From: a halophilic archaeon
GTDB lineage: Archaea > Halobacteriota > Halobacteria > Halobacteriales > Haladaptataceae
Reading direction: 5' to 3'
Length of the DNA stretch: 64,000 bases
Assembly: GCA_003298465.1 (NCBI GenBank)
Contig: QNGA01000002.1
Coordinates: 186,001-250,000, forward strand
Part shown: positions 36,533-45,166 of the stretch, piece after piece
Numbering within the stretch: the stretch's first letter is position 1
How the letters are laid out: each line of letters starts with the position of its first letter
Made by a program: the position numbers and the translations under genes
The notes under the pieces: generated by a model
Told to the model about the DNA's origin: nothing
Database searches by the model: none
The model's input: the letters and a program-made list of their open reading frames with translations, nothing else

Positions 36533-37087
36533 ATGCGACGAGCACTGCTCCTCTGGGTCGTCGTCGGGGTCCTGCTCGCCGGCACGACGACGGCAGTCGC
36601 CCAGGAGCGCTCCTGCGCCGAGTTACTGCGCGAGGGCACTGCCACGAGCGAACCGGGAGAGCAACTCGCCGACGTGGTCGGGGCACAGGAGTCGGCGGTC
36701 GAGACGCAGATAAACGACCGCTGGTTCGACGCCAGACTCGCCAACGCCACGACGGTCGAGGAACGGGCCGACATCGTCGCCGACGAGCGCGACCACATCG
36801 ATGAACGGTTGGAGACGCTCGGGGACTGCCGTCGGCGACTGGCCGAACGACGGCGGAACGACGCCGTCGGCGAGGAGACGGTTCGCCGGTGGCTGGACGG
36901 ACTCGAGACGCGGAGCGCGCTGCTGCATCGGCGCGTCAACGAGACCGCCGTCGAGGCCGGGAGACTCCCCGGGCCCGCGCGCGAAGAACACGACCTCGCT
37001 CCCGAGGCCCTCGCCGACCTCGAACGACGAATCGTCGAACTGCGCGAGTCGCTCGAAGAAACGGCCGGAACGACCACGTCCGGGTGA
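36533..37087 (+). CDS. Secreted coiled-coil protein of unknown function
   Basis: A 184-residue protein. MRRALLLWVVVGVLLAGTTTAVA is a Sec-type signal (basic start, hydrophobic core, A-x-A end). The mature part is Arg/Glu-rich and helical, consistent with a coiled coil, with two Cys (SCAELL and GDCRRR) that could form a disulphide. An ATG at 36512 would add seven residues, but a GTATTTC TATA-like element about 29 bp before 36533 favours the shorter form. Co-directional with the preceding membrane HTH protein (84 bp), possibly a functional partner. Confidence 0.7.
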   Translation: MRRALLLWVVVGVLLAGTTTAVAQERSCAELLREGTATSEPGEQLADVVGAQESAVETQINDRWFDARLANATTVEERADIVADERDHIDERLETLGDCRRRLAERRRNDAVGEETVRRWLDGLETRSALLHRRVNETAVEAGRLPGPAREEHDLAPEALADLERRIVELRESLEETAGTTTSG

Positions 37088-37125
37088 CCCGGCCGCGTCG
37101 GTCCTCGTCGGGTGGTCGGACCGGC

Positions 37126-37767
37126 TTACTGGTCGAGTTCGAGCGTGACCGTCAGCGGTCCCTCCGTGGAGTCGAAGACGAGCGACCCGGAGTAGCGGTA
37201 GTCGTCGGTGCCGCGTCCGCCGACGGCACCGCTGACCGTCGTACCGTCGACGGAGTCGCCGCCGTCCGCGGTCGGTCCCTTCCTGACCCGTCCCGTCACC
37301 CTGAACCGGTAGCTGACGTCTTCGCCTTCCGCCCGTATCGTGATTGCGTTCGGCAGGGCCCGCTCCTTCGCTTTCTTCGCTCTCTTCTCCTCGACCGCCT
37401 TCCCGTCGACGACGACGTCGACGTCGCCTTTCAGCGTCTCGAAGGAGGTGATCTCCCCGGAGAACGCGAACTCGTCGAGTTCCCCCTTGGTGTCTATCCG
37501 TCCGAGAACCGTCCGGTGGCCCCGTATCTCGTCCGACGTTCCCGCGCTCGGTCGCTTCGCCACTTCGCCGCTGACCGTGAACCTGTACCTGGCGGGCACG
37601 GTCAGCGTTTTCACGGTTATCGTTCGAGGCTTCGGGTGGCCGCTGGCCTGCCCCGGGAGCAGTCCCCCGGCGACCCCCGCGGCGGTCGTGCCTTTCAGAA
37701 CGGTGCGTCTGCTGACCGCTCCCTCGGTCGCGTCGCGTTCCTCGTTGCGTTCGTCGTTCATTCCCAT
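37126..37767 (-). CDS. Secreted (Tat) beta-rich protein of unknown function
   Basis: A 213-residue protein with a clear Tat signal, SRRTVLKGTTAAGVAGGLLPG, followed by GQASG and a mature domain of two similar beta-rich halves (VPARYRFTVSGEVAKRP and VSYRFRVTGRVRKGP). The repeat of Y-R-F-x-V-x-G-x-V in each half suggests internal duplication. No enzyme motif is visible. It is convergent with the 36533 gene (38-bp gap). ATG at 37761 is an alternative start. Function unknown. Confidence 0.75.
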   Translation of the reverse strand: MGMNDERNEERDATEGAVSRRTVLKGTTAAGVAGGLLPGQASGHPKPRTITVKTLTVPARYRFTVSGEVAKRPSAGTSDEIRGHRTVLGRIDTKGELDEFAFSGEITSFETLKGDVDVVVDGKAVEEKRAKKAKERALPNAITIRAEGEDVSYRFRVTGRVRKGPTADGGDSVDGTTVSGAVGGRGTDDYRYSGSLVFDSTEGPLTVTLELDQ

Positions 37768-37959
37768 CCCCCGCCGCGACTCCGACGGACGGAACCGTCA
37801 ACCCCGGTCATCGTCACCGGCGATAGCGTCGGGTTCAGCCGAATCAATCCGGCTTTCGAGCGGGAACGACCGATTTACGCGGACGTCCGGCGACCAACCG
37901 TCCGTTTCTCGACGCGCCGCGGCGACGGGGCGACGCCGTATGGACCCCGCGTCCGGACG

Positions 37960-38541
37960 CTACTCGGCGGGCCCGCCGGCGGACCCGTCGGCGACCCGGT
38001 ACTCCTCCAGCCACGGCGGCGCGGCGCGGTCCTTGCGCCACTCGAAGAGGTCGCGCTTCTCGTTGGCGTAGTATCGCCGGTAGGCGTCGACGTAGTCGTC
38101 GGCCGTCCACTCGCCGGTCACCTGCGGCGGGTCGCCGGGGGGGCCGGGCCAGTCGAGGGCGGCGACGCGCTCGCAGTCGAGTCCTAGAACGGTCTCCCAC
38201 GAACCGTGGCGGTCGTCCGGTTCGTGGTCCCAGCGGTACTGCCACTCCTCGTGGGCGCGGGCCGTGTACTCGTGGAGGTATCGCCAGTTCTCGTGCGCGC
38301 GTGCGGCCCACTGGGTGAGGGGATGGTCGGCGTGCGTGAAGTAGAGGTCCTCGCGTTCCGCCTCGTCGCCGTACCCCCGCAACTGGACGGCGGTCGTGAG
38401 CACCATGGAACACTCGAAGACGCTGCTGGTGACGTGGCTGTCCACGAGCCACCGGGCGGCCTGCGCGATGTCGCGGTCCAGCCAGAACGCGTTGACCACG
38501 TTCGCCGGTTCGAACCGCGCCGGGTTAGTGTCGTCGGCCAC
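37960..38541 (-). CDS. Homologue of a phage/bacterial conserved protein (unknown function)
   Basis: A 193-residue protein resembling a family I recall from tailed phages and bacteria that begins N-x-F-x-LD-x-D-x3-AA and carries D-x-HV, a Trp/His-rich middle and YRRYY-x-EK near the end. Here: NAFWLDRDIAQAARW, VDSHVT, HPLTQWAARAHENWRYLHEY and YRRYYANEKRDLFEW. The usual Lys after HV is absent. The start codon is GTG. It lies 12 bp downstream of the interrupted glycosyltransferase in the same direction, so is probably co-transcribed. No function is known to me; the family link is from memory. Confidence 0.65.
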   Translation of the reverse strand: MADDTNPARFEPANVVNAFWLDRDIAQAARWLVDSHVTSSVFECSMVLTTAVQLRGYGDEAEREDLYFTHADHPLTQWAARAHENWRYLHEYTARAHEEWQYRWDHEPDDRHGSWETVLGLDCERVAALDWPGPPGDPPQVTGEWTADDYVDAYRRYYANEKRDLFEWRKDRAAPPWLEEYRVADGSAGGPAE

Positions 38542-38553
38542 CGGGGACGACGG

Positions 38554-40002
38554 TCACTCCCATCGGCCGGTCCGGACGAACTCGGGGGCGTCTCCCGCTC
38601 CGCAGTCCTCGTAGCCCAGGCTCCGGAGCGCGTACAGCGCGTCGGTACGCGAGTACGTCTCCCGGTCCGTGACGGGCCGGCCGTCGTCGGTGTACTCGGC
38701 GGTGCGTGCGACCAGTTCGTCCAGCGCGAACTGGGCGTCCGGCGTACCGGCGAGGTCGTAAAGCGCCCGCTCGACCGGCGCGTCCGCGCGGTCGACGTCG
38801 TACGTCGCGACCTTGGCGGCGACGCGCTCGCGGAGGTCGCGGTAGGTCCGGCGGCCGCACGCGTCGGGACTCCGGACCTCGCGAACGTGGTCGAGGAGTC
38901 GCCGGTTCGCCGCGACCGCCTCGTCCCACCGCTCGACCGCCCGGACCGCCAGCGCCTCGAGGTCGTCGAGGTGGGCGACGAGGTCGTAGTCCTCGGGCAC
39001 GCAGTCGTATATCCAGGGCTCGTCCCGCAGGAGCAGGACCTGGCCGCTCGCGGCCTGCTCGAACGGCGTCCGGGCCATCGTCTCGTACTCGCTGGCGCAG
39101 ACGGCGAGGTCGCCCCGCGAGAGGGCGTCGCGGTACTCCGCCGGGGACGCCTCGGAGCGGGCCTCGACCCACGGCAGGGCGGCGTACTCCTCCGGAATCG
39201 CCTCCATGCTCGTCATCACGGTCCGGACGCCGAACCGCTCGTGCAGCGTCTCCGCGACCCCGAGCACGTCGTCCGCGCACTTCTTCTCCCACAGCGAACC
39301 GGCGACGTGGAGCCACTCGGGGCGGTCGGCGTACGACTCCTCGAACTCGTCGAACGCGATGGGGCTGCCCGCCTCCACGGCCTCCCCGAGCGTCGCCTCG
39401 ACGAGCGCGGGGGCCAGCAGGTCGGCGGCGTGCTCGCGGAACGCGGCGGCGTCGACACCGGCGGTGAACCAGACGCCGTCGGCGAACGCCGCCCCGGCGA
39501 GTTCCATCCCCATCTGGAGGCGCTCGCGGTACCGGCAGTAGCGGAACTTGAAGGGAACCTGGAGGTCGTGGACGTTCGCCACGAGGTCGAACGGCGCGAC
39601 GTCGGCCGCCCAGTGGTCGGTGTGGACGAGCAGTCACTTCTGGAGCGTGACTCGACCGGTCCGTCGCTGGTCGACCACCGCGTCGACGTACCCGCCTCGC
39701 TCGTAGACGGCGTCGGCCAGCGCGGTCAGTTCGGCCTCGGTGTAGCCGTGTTCGGTGAACGCGGTGCGCTCGGGATGGTCGGCGAGGAACGGTTCGGCCT
39801 CCACGAGGGTGACGCGCTCGCGGTCGGCCAGCACGTCCGCGCGGTCGTAGCCCGCTCGCTCGCGGGGCGGCAGCAGCCAGTAGACGTGGAGACGCTCGTC
39901 GCGACGGAGCCACTGCTCGACCCACGTCACCGCGTCGCTGAGCGTCCCGCTGCTGCTGGCGTCTCCTGGCCGGTATATCTCCGGTACGACGAGCACGCGC
40001 AC
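38554..40002 (-). pseudogene. Glycosyltransferase gene interrupted by one in-frame TGA
   Basis: One continuous reading frame, broken only by TGA at 39634-39636 (VTLQK-stop-LLVHTDHWAAD). The 122 codons before the stop form a GT-B N-terminus (VRVLVVPEIYRPGDASSSG), and the 359 codons after it (to 38554) form the rest, including VHDLQVPFKFRYCRYRE and the C-terminal sugar-nucleotide region PFEQAASGQVLLLRDEPW. No frameshift is needed to join them. The start is taken as GTG 40002; ATG 40098 is possible. Separate expression of the 342-residue downstream part from ATG 39582 cannot be excluded. Haloarchaea are not known to decode UGA as selenocysteine, so a nonsense mutation or sequencing error is most likely. 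Confidence 0.8.
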
Positions 40003-40143
40003 AGGTTTCTCACCGCGTCGACGTCTGGTACGACGGAGAGCCGTTTGAATCTCCGGGCCGTCTTCGGGGTCCCGGTCGGCGAGCGCCGCCTCGTTCACAT
40101 GTCAACCCGACGCTTCTCGCCGCTGGCGCGCGTCGGGACGACC

Positions 40144-41007
40144 ATGTCAGACGACTCCGACCGCGTGGAACCGCCGGAACTCGACCCCGACGAGGTACTG
40201 TCCGTCGACGACGACCGCTTCGCCGCCGACACCGTCGCCGTCGTCACCGGCGCGGCCTCGGGCATCGGGCGCGCCACGGCGTTCGCGCTCGCCGCGAACG
40301 GCCTGACGGTGGTCGCAACCGACGTGGACGAGGCGGGTCTCGACGGGACCGCCGAGCGCGTCGCCGAACGCGGCGTCGACGGGCGCGTCGCGACGGTCGC
40401 CGCCGACCTGACGGACGCCGACGAGATAGCGGCCGTCGTCGACGCCGCCGCGAACGAGGGGACGGTGAAGTACCTCGCGAACGTCGCCGGACTCCAGCAC
40501 GTCGACCCCATCGAGGCGTTCCCGGCGGAGCGGTTCGACCGCCTCCAGGACGTGATGGTCCGCGCGCCGTTCCTGCTCGCGAAGGAGTGTCTCCCCCACA
40601 TGCGGGCCAGCGAGGACGGTACGGGCTGTGTCGGCAACATGGCCTCCGTCCACGGACACTACGTCACCAGCGACAAGGTGGCGTACAACGTCGCGAAGTT
40701 CGGCATCCGAGGGCTCACGCAGTCCATCGCCGCCGAGGGCGACGGGAGCGTCCGCTCGTTCTCGGTCAGCACGGGCTACGTGAAGACGCCGCTGGTGACG
40801 GACCAGATTCCGGACACCGCCGAGCAGCGCGGCATCTCGGTGGACGAGGTGGTCGAGGACGTGATGCTCGGGCAGTCCCGGGCGTCGGAGATGATGACGC
40901 CCCTGGAGGTCGGCAACCTCTTCGTCTTCGGCTTCTCGAAACACGCCGGCCACCTGAACGGCGGCGACCTCACCGTCGACGGCGGGATGACGCTGACGTA
41001 CGAGTGA
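40144..41007 (+). CDS. Short-chain dehydrogenase/reductase (3-hydroxybutyrate-dehydrogenase-like)
   Basis: A 287-residue SDR with an acidic N-terminal extension of about 35 residues before the Rossmann fold. Motifs: TGAASGIGRA, Asp after strand 2 (VVATDVDEAG, indicating NAD), ANVAGLQHV, catalytic NMASVHG and YNVAKFG. The C-terminal GHLNGGDLTVDGGMTLTYE and MTPLEVGN are typical of D-3-hydroxybutyrate dehydrogenase-like enzymes. An upstream ATG at 40099 would add 15 basic residues and is less likely. It ends 1 bp from the convergent HTH gene. Substrate assignment is tentative. Confidence 0.88.
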   Translation: MSDDSDRVEPPELDPDEVLSVDDDRFAADTVAVVTGAASGIGRATAFALAANGLTVVATDVDEAGLDGTAERVAERGVDGRVATVAADLTDADEIAAVVDAAANEGTVKYLANVAGLQHVDPIEAFPAERFDRLQDVMVRAPFLLAKECLPHMRASEDGTGCVGNMASVHGHYVTSDKVAYNVAKFGIRGLTQSIAAEGDGSVRSFSVSTGYVKTPLVTDQIPDTAEQRGISVDEVVEDVMLGQSRASEMMTPLEVGNLFVFGFSKHAGHLNGGDLTVDGGMTLTYE

Positions 41008-41008
41008 C

Positions 41009-41713
41009 CTACTCCTCCAGTTCGTCCAGCGCCTCGACGACGCGTTCGATCATCTTGCGCTGGCCGCGCCTGAGGTTCTTCGAGACGGCCGGCTTGGAGA
41101 CGCCGAACTCGTCGGCGAGGGCCCCGAGCGTCGCCGACCGCGGACTCTGGAAGTAGCCGTCCGAGACGGCGGTCTCGAGGGTCTCGCGCTCCACGTCGGA
41201 GAGGTCCCGACAGCCCTCGATGAGCGTCATCGCCGCGCCCGCGTTCTGGACGAGCGACTGGAGGTCCGCGACGTCGGTGGACTCGCGGGAGACCACGTCG
41301 AACTCGTTGTTCCACTCCAGTTCCGAGAGCGCGCCGTCGGCGGTGTCCTCGTGGTCGAACCCGACGTGCCACAGTTCGCTGCCGTCCTCGATGTAGAACG
41401 GTCCGGTGATGTAGCCGTCGTGGTCGCGGATGGCTCGCATCGCGTCGGTTTCGCCGATGGTCGTCCTGATGTGGGCGACGTCGTCCCGCTTGGAGAGCAG
41501 CGAGCAGTCGCGCATGTTGTCGTGGTCCTGGAGCGACTGCAGTCCGGAGTCGAGCGCCCCCCGGTCGTCGCCCTCGACCACCAGCCGGGTCTCCAGTTCC
41601 CGCGCTCCCCGGTCGAAGTCCCAGTGGATGGCCGAGTAGGTCACGCCGTGGTCGTCGGACGTGTCGATGAACGGGCAGTCGTACTGCTCCATGTCCATCG
41701 TGATGTCTATCAT
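41009..41713 (-). CDS. HTH_10 (bacterio-opsin-activator type) transcriptional regulator
   Basis: A 234-residue regulator without PAS or GAF sensors. The N-terminal about 170 residues form the Bat-like ligand or scaffold domain (CPFIDTSDDHGVTYSAIHWDF), and the C-terminus is HTH_10 (LSDVERETLETAVSDGYF, FGVSKPAVSKNLRRGQRK). It is convergent with the hydroxybutyrate-dehydrogenase-like SDR, leaving one base between stops; such pairs are often regulator and target in haloarchaea, but this is inference. A TTTTAAC TATA-like element lies about 42 bp upstream, implying a short leader. Confidence 0.9.
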   Translation of the reverse strand: MIDITMDMEQYDCPFIDTSDDHGVTYSAIHWDFDRGARELETRLVVEGDDRGALDSGLQSLQDHDNMRDCSLLSKRDDVAHIRTTIGETDAMRAIRDHDGYITGPFYIEDGSELWHVGFDHEDTADGALSELEWNNEFDVVSRESTDVADLQSLVQNAGAAMTLIEGCRDLSDVERETLETAVSDGYFQSPRSATLGALADEFGVSKPAVSKNLRRGQRKMIERVVEALDELEE

Positions 41714-41801
41714 GTGTGCCCTGCCTTGCTAACGCGTTCCATACGTCAGCACTGTTAAAATAGTTTCTCTCTATCACCGCGAGCGCGGAGTTTCGGGGGC
41801 G

Positions 41802-42251
41802 TCACGACGTCACCAGCCGTACGACCACGGCGACGACGAACAGGCTGCCGAGCAGCCACAGTCCCGCGAGCACGGCGGTCGCGCTCCCGACTCCCCGGGA
41901 GCGAGCGGACTGGTAGGTCCCCCAGAAGACGTAGCCGCCGAACACGGCGGCGGTGACGAGACCGAGGGCGAGCCACGTCCCCTGGCGGACCGGGCCCGTC
42001 GCGCCGCCGACGAGCACGACGGCGGCCGCCGCTCCTCCGAGCGCGAGCGCCAGGAATCCGACGAGCCACGCGACGGGGCTCCGGGCCGCGTCCGCGACCA
42101 CGTCGAAGCCGTCGCGGCGGTCCCGCGCAGCGCGAGCGGGACGCGCCGGACCGGCGACCCGCCAGTCGAACGAGCGAGCGAGCGCGACGACCACGCCGAC
42201 GAGCACGAGGCCGAACACGACCGCGCTGGCGAGGTAACCGGGAGACGCCAT
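41802..42251 (-). CDS. Four-helix membrane protein of unknown function
   Basis: A 149-residue protein with four hydrophobic segments: YLASAVVFGLVLVGVVVALA, a second pair in the middle (VAWLVGFLALALGGAAAAVVL, WLALGLVTAAVFGGYVFWGTY) and GLWLLGSLFVVAVVVRL. A short basic cytoplasmic loop lies between TM1 and TM2. No family recognised. An inverted repeat with ACGTAC/GTACGT arms lies just upstream of the start. Divergent from the GGGP-synthase-family gene. Confidence 0.75.
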   Translation of the reverse strand: MASPGYLASAVVFGLVLVGVVVALARSFDWRVAGPARPARAARDRRDGFDVVADAARSPVAWLVGFLALALGGAAAAVVLVGGATGPVRQGTWLALGLVTAAVFGGYVFWGTYQSARSRGVGSATAVLAGLWLLGSLFVVAVVVRLVTS

Positions 42252-42256
42252 ACGTA

Positions 42257-42274
42257 ACGTACTATCGTGTACGT
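42257..42274. promoter_or_regulatory. Inverted repeat ACGTAC-N6-GTACGT
   Basis: Perfect 6-bp arms separated by TATCGT, located 6-23 bp upstream of the membrane-protein ATG and downstream of a TTATGC TATA candidate (about 42283-42288). In that place a bound protein would block transcription, as expected for a repressor operator. Confidence 0.4.
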
Positions 42275-42380
42275 CTTCGAGCATAAGCGTTTCTCCCGAC
42301 CCGTCGCGATAGCCCGCGCTGCCGATATCCGACGAACGGGGAACCTCAACTTTTAAACCCTCGGGTTCGGTTCGACCCGT

Positions 42381-43145
42381 ATGAAACTTCGATGGGACGA
42401 GATAACACACGTCACGAAAGCCGACCCGGCGAAGGACCTCCCGCCGGACCTCGGAGTCCTCGACCGGACCGACGCGGTGATGGTCGGAGGGTCCGACGGG
42501 GTCACGGCGGAGAACACGCTCGACACGATTCGGACCATCAAGCGACGGTTCCCGGAGAAACCGGTGTTGCAGGAGCCGTACAGTTCGAGTCACGTCTCCA
42601 CGGACACGATGGAAGCGGCGGACCGCCTCGCCGTCCCCGCGGTCTACAACGGTGACAGGGAGCACTTCGTCGGGAAGCACGTGGACCTCTTCACCGAAGT
42701 CGGGAGCAAACCGGAGGAACTGCCCGGAACCGGGCTACCCGTTCTCGGCGACCGTATCGCGTCGAGAGGCCGCGACGCCGTCTCGCGAATGACGAACGAA
42801 ATCGTCGGCGAGGGATACGTCGTTCAGAACCCGGCGTCGACGGCAGCGGACGTCACGGGCGCCGACGAACCCTACGGAAGCGAAGCGGTGGCGGGTGCCG
42901 CGCTGGCGACGGAGGCCTTCTACGGCTTTCCCGTGTTCTATCTCGAGTACTCCGGAACCTACGGCGGCCCCGACGACGTGGCGGCGGCGGCGACGCACCT
43001 CGACGACACGGTGCTCCTCTACGGTGGCGGTATCGACGGCGAACGCCGGACGCGCGAAATCCTGGACGCCGGTGCCGACGCCGTCGTCGTCGGAGACTGC
43101 TTCCACGACGACCCCGCGAGTTTCCTGGAGACGATTCCCTCGTGA
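42381..43145 (+). CDS. Geranylgeranylglyceryl phosphate synthase family protein (PcrB/GGGPS)
   Basis: A 254-residue TIM-barrel prenyltransferase of the GGGPS/PcrB family, which joins glycerol-1-phosphate to a polyprenyl diphosphate in archaeal ether-lipid synthesis. Family motifs: HVTKADPAKD near the N-terminus, AVMVGGSDGVT, YLEYSGTYGGP (active-site Glu and Tyr) and the phosphate-binding LYGGGIDGERRTREIL and AVVVGDCFH. The canonical GN in the last motif is GD here. Leaderless promoter CTTTTAAACC about 27 bp upstream. Whether it is the main lipid enzyme or a second paralogue cannot be told from this window. Confidence 0.85.
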   Translation: MKLRWDEITHVTKADPAKDLPPDLGVLDRTDAVMVGGSDGVTAENTLDTIRTIKRRFPEKPVLQEPYSSSHVSTDTMEAADRLAVPAVYNGDREHFVGKHVDLFTEVGSKPEELPGTGLPVLGDRIASRGRDAVSRMTNEIVGEGYVVQNPASTAADVTGADEPYGSEAVAGAALATEAFYGFPVFYLEYSGTYGGPDDVAAAATHLDDTVLLYGGGIDGERRTREILDAGADAVVVGDCFHDDPASFLETIPS

Positions 43146-43257
43146 CAGACGTCCGGGCGTCCGACGGAGCGTCGCGCGGCGACCGGCGGCCGCCGAGCGA
43201 GCGCACGCTCGCCCCAAACTCCCGACGAACCGTGCTCCGGTCGCTGACCCAGGCCGT

Positions 43258-43797
<540 letters not shown>

Positions 43798-43865
43798 ACC
43801 CGTAGTAGGAGTCCGAGTCTCATGTATCTGACGAGCAGTCCGAGCCGCCACCGGAGAAACGCCGG

Positions 43866-44633
43866 CTAGCCGGAGACCACCCGGTCCGCGAGCGCGGGGA
43901 GGACGTCGGTCACGTCGCGCCGGAGGACGAACGCCGCGCGCTCGTCGAACGGCGTCGGTTCGAGGTTGACGACCGCCGTGGTCGCGTCGGAGCGCGACGC
44001 GATGCGGGGGAGCGACGCCGCCGGTTCGACCGTCAGCGACGACCCGACGGCGAGGAAGACGTCGGCGCGTTTCGCCCACGACCGGGCCATCGAGAGGTCC
44101 GTCTCGGGGAGGCGCTCGCCGAACAGCACCACGTCGGGCTTCAGCAGACCGTCGCAGCCGTCGGCGTCGCAGCGCGGCGGGCGTTCCTCGCCCGCGCGCA
44201 CCCGTTCGTGAACCGGTTCGGCGTCGAACCGCTCGCCGCAGGTTTCGCAGGCGACGCGGTCGGCGTTACCGTGGAGTTCGACGAGGTCGGCGGGGGTGCC
44301 GACGTGCAGACCGTCGGTGTTCTGCGTGACGACGGCGTCGAGGCGGCCGGCGGCGGCGAGGTCGTCGAGCGCCTCGTGCGCCGCGTTCGGCGCGACGTCC
44401 TCGCCGAACATCGTCTCGTGGAGGTCGACGCGGTCCGTCCAGAAGCCGGCGGGGTCGCCCCGGAATCGGTCGTAGTGGAAGCTCTCGGGGTCGAACCGGT
44501 TCCAGACGCCCGACTCGCCGCGGAAGTCCGGGACGCCCGAGGCGGTGCTGACGCCCGCGCCGGTGAACGCGACGACGGTGTCGGCGTCGCCGACGGCGGC
44601 CGCGAGTTCGGTCTCGGTTTCGGTCGCGTCCAT
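43866..44633 (-). CDS. Sir2-family NAD-dependent protein deacylase (sirtuin)
   Basis: A 255-residue sirtuin. NAD-binding motifs are GAGVSTASGVPDFRG and TQNTDGLH, with the catalytic His in ELHGNA. The zinc module is CETC with CDADGC about 30 residues later, giving four Cys. The C-terminal VGSSLTVEPAASLP and NLEPTPFD complete the fold. It removes acetyl or other acyl groups from lysines. A GTG directly before the ATG (44636) could be the leaderless start, since an ACTATACGG TATA-like element is centred about 29 bp from it. It lies upstream of msrA on the same strand (68 bp). Confidence 0.94.
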   Translation of the reverse strand: MDATETETELAAAVGDADTVVAFTGAGVSTASGVPDFRGESGVWNRFDPESFHYDRFRGDPAGFWTDRVDLHETMFGEDVAPNAAHEALDDLAAAGRLDAVVTQNTDGLHVGTPADLVELHGNADRVACETCGERFDAEPVHERVRAGEERPPRCDADGCDGLLKPDVVLFGERLPETDLSMARSWAKRADVFLAVGSSLTVEPAASLPRIASRSDATTAVVNLEPTPFDERAAFVLRRDVTDVLPALADRVVSG

Positions 44634-44711
44634 CACGTCCGAACGAAGGCGGACGGACCCGTATAGTTGTCGTCCGGGACCGCCGCCCGCGAGCGCTCGC
44701 CGAACCAGCAG

Positions 44712-44719
44712 TTATATGC
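44712..44719 (+). promoter_or_regulatory. TATA box of the cold-shock gene
   Basis: TTATATGC centred about 26 bp before 44741, predicting a 15-nt leader that includes GGAG at 44743-44746, nine bases before the ATG. This is a leadered, Shine-Dalgarno-like start rather than a leaderless one. Confidence 0.55.
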
Positions 44720-44755
44720 AATTCGGGCCACTGGTGGACAGTGGAGTTTAACACA

Positions 44756-44950
44756 ATGGCAACCGGTACGGTCGATTTCTTCAACGACAACGCAGGCTAC
44801 GGTTTCATCGAGACGGACGAGATCGACGACGACGTGTTCTTCCACATGGAAGACGTCGGCGGCCCCGATCTCGAAGAGGGACAGGAAGTGGAGTTCGACA
44901 TCGAGGAGTCCGAGAAGGGCCCGCGAGCGGCGAACCTCGAACGGCTGTAA
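44756..44950 (+). CDS. cspA: Cold shock domain protein
   Basis: A 64-residue CspA-type single-stranded nucleic-acid-binding OB-fold protein. RNP-1-like GYGFIET and RNP-2-like VFFHM motifs are intact, followed by EEGQEVEFDIEESEKGPRAANLERL (key residues G, V, F, A, N). The many Asp and Glu are a halophilic adaptation. ATG 44756 matches the usual MATGTVDFF start of haloarchaeal CspA; a GTG at 44741 would add five residues. Likely an RNA chaperone for growth in the cold. Confidence 0.95.
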   Translation: MATGTVDFFNDNAGYGFIETDEIDDDVFFHMEDVGGPDLEEGQEVEFDIEESEKGPRAANLERL

Positions 44951-45127
44951 GGCGTCCCGAAAGGGCTCCAGTCGCGAACCGGGCCCACTGAGGACGTCCG
45001 GAACAGAGCGGCGAACGCGAGGGCGGAAAGCCGCGCTTCTGGGGGGACACCCGACCGAACACCGGCGGGTGGAGACCCGCCTCGGTAGGCGACCCCTCGG
45101 CGGCGTGGCGGCGGCCGCTTTCTCGAA

Positions 45128-45150
45128 GCCGACGGGGTTTTACCGTCGGC
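45128..45150. other. Stem-loop overlapping a promoter
   Basis: Arms GCCGACGG (45128-45135) and CCGTCGGC (45143-45150) are perfectly complementary around the loop GGTTTTA. The loop supplies the TATA-like TTTTA centred 27 bp before the GTG of the methyltransferase gene. It could act as terminator for upstream transcripts or as an operator. Confidence 0.5.
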
Positions 45151-45166
45151 CCTCGACTCGTTATTA

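Noticed and set aside
39634..39636. TGA as selenocysteine codon
   Set aside because: Archaeal Sec decoding is known from some methanogens and Asgard archaea, not haloarchaea, and the position is not next to a redox motif. No hairpin evidence was found.
44951..45127. A tRNA or structured RNA after cspA
   Set aside because: No T-loop consensus (GTTC-A) or cloverleaf arms could be matched; only the 45128-45150 hairpin is convincing.
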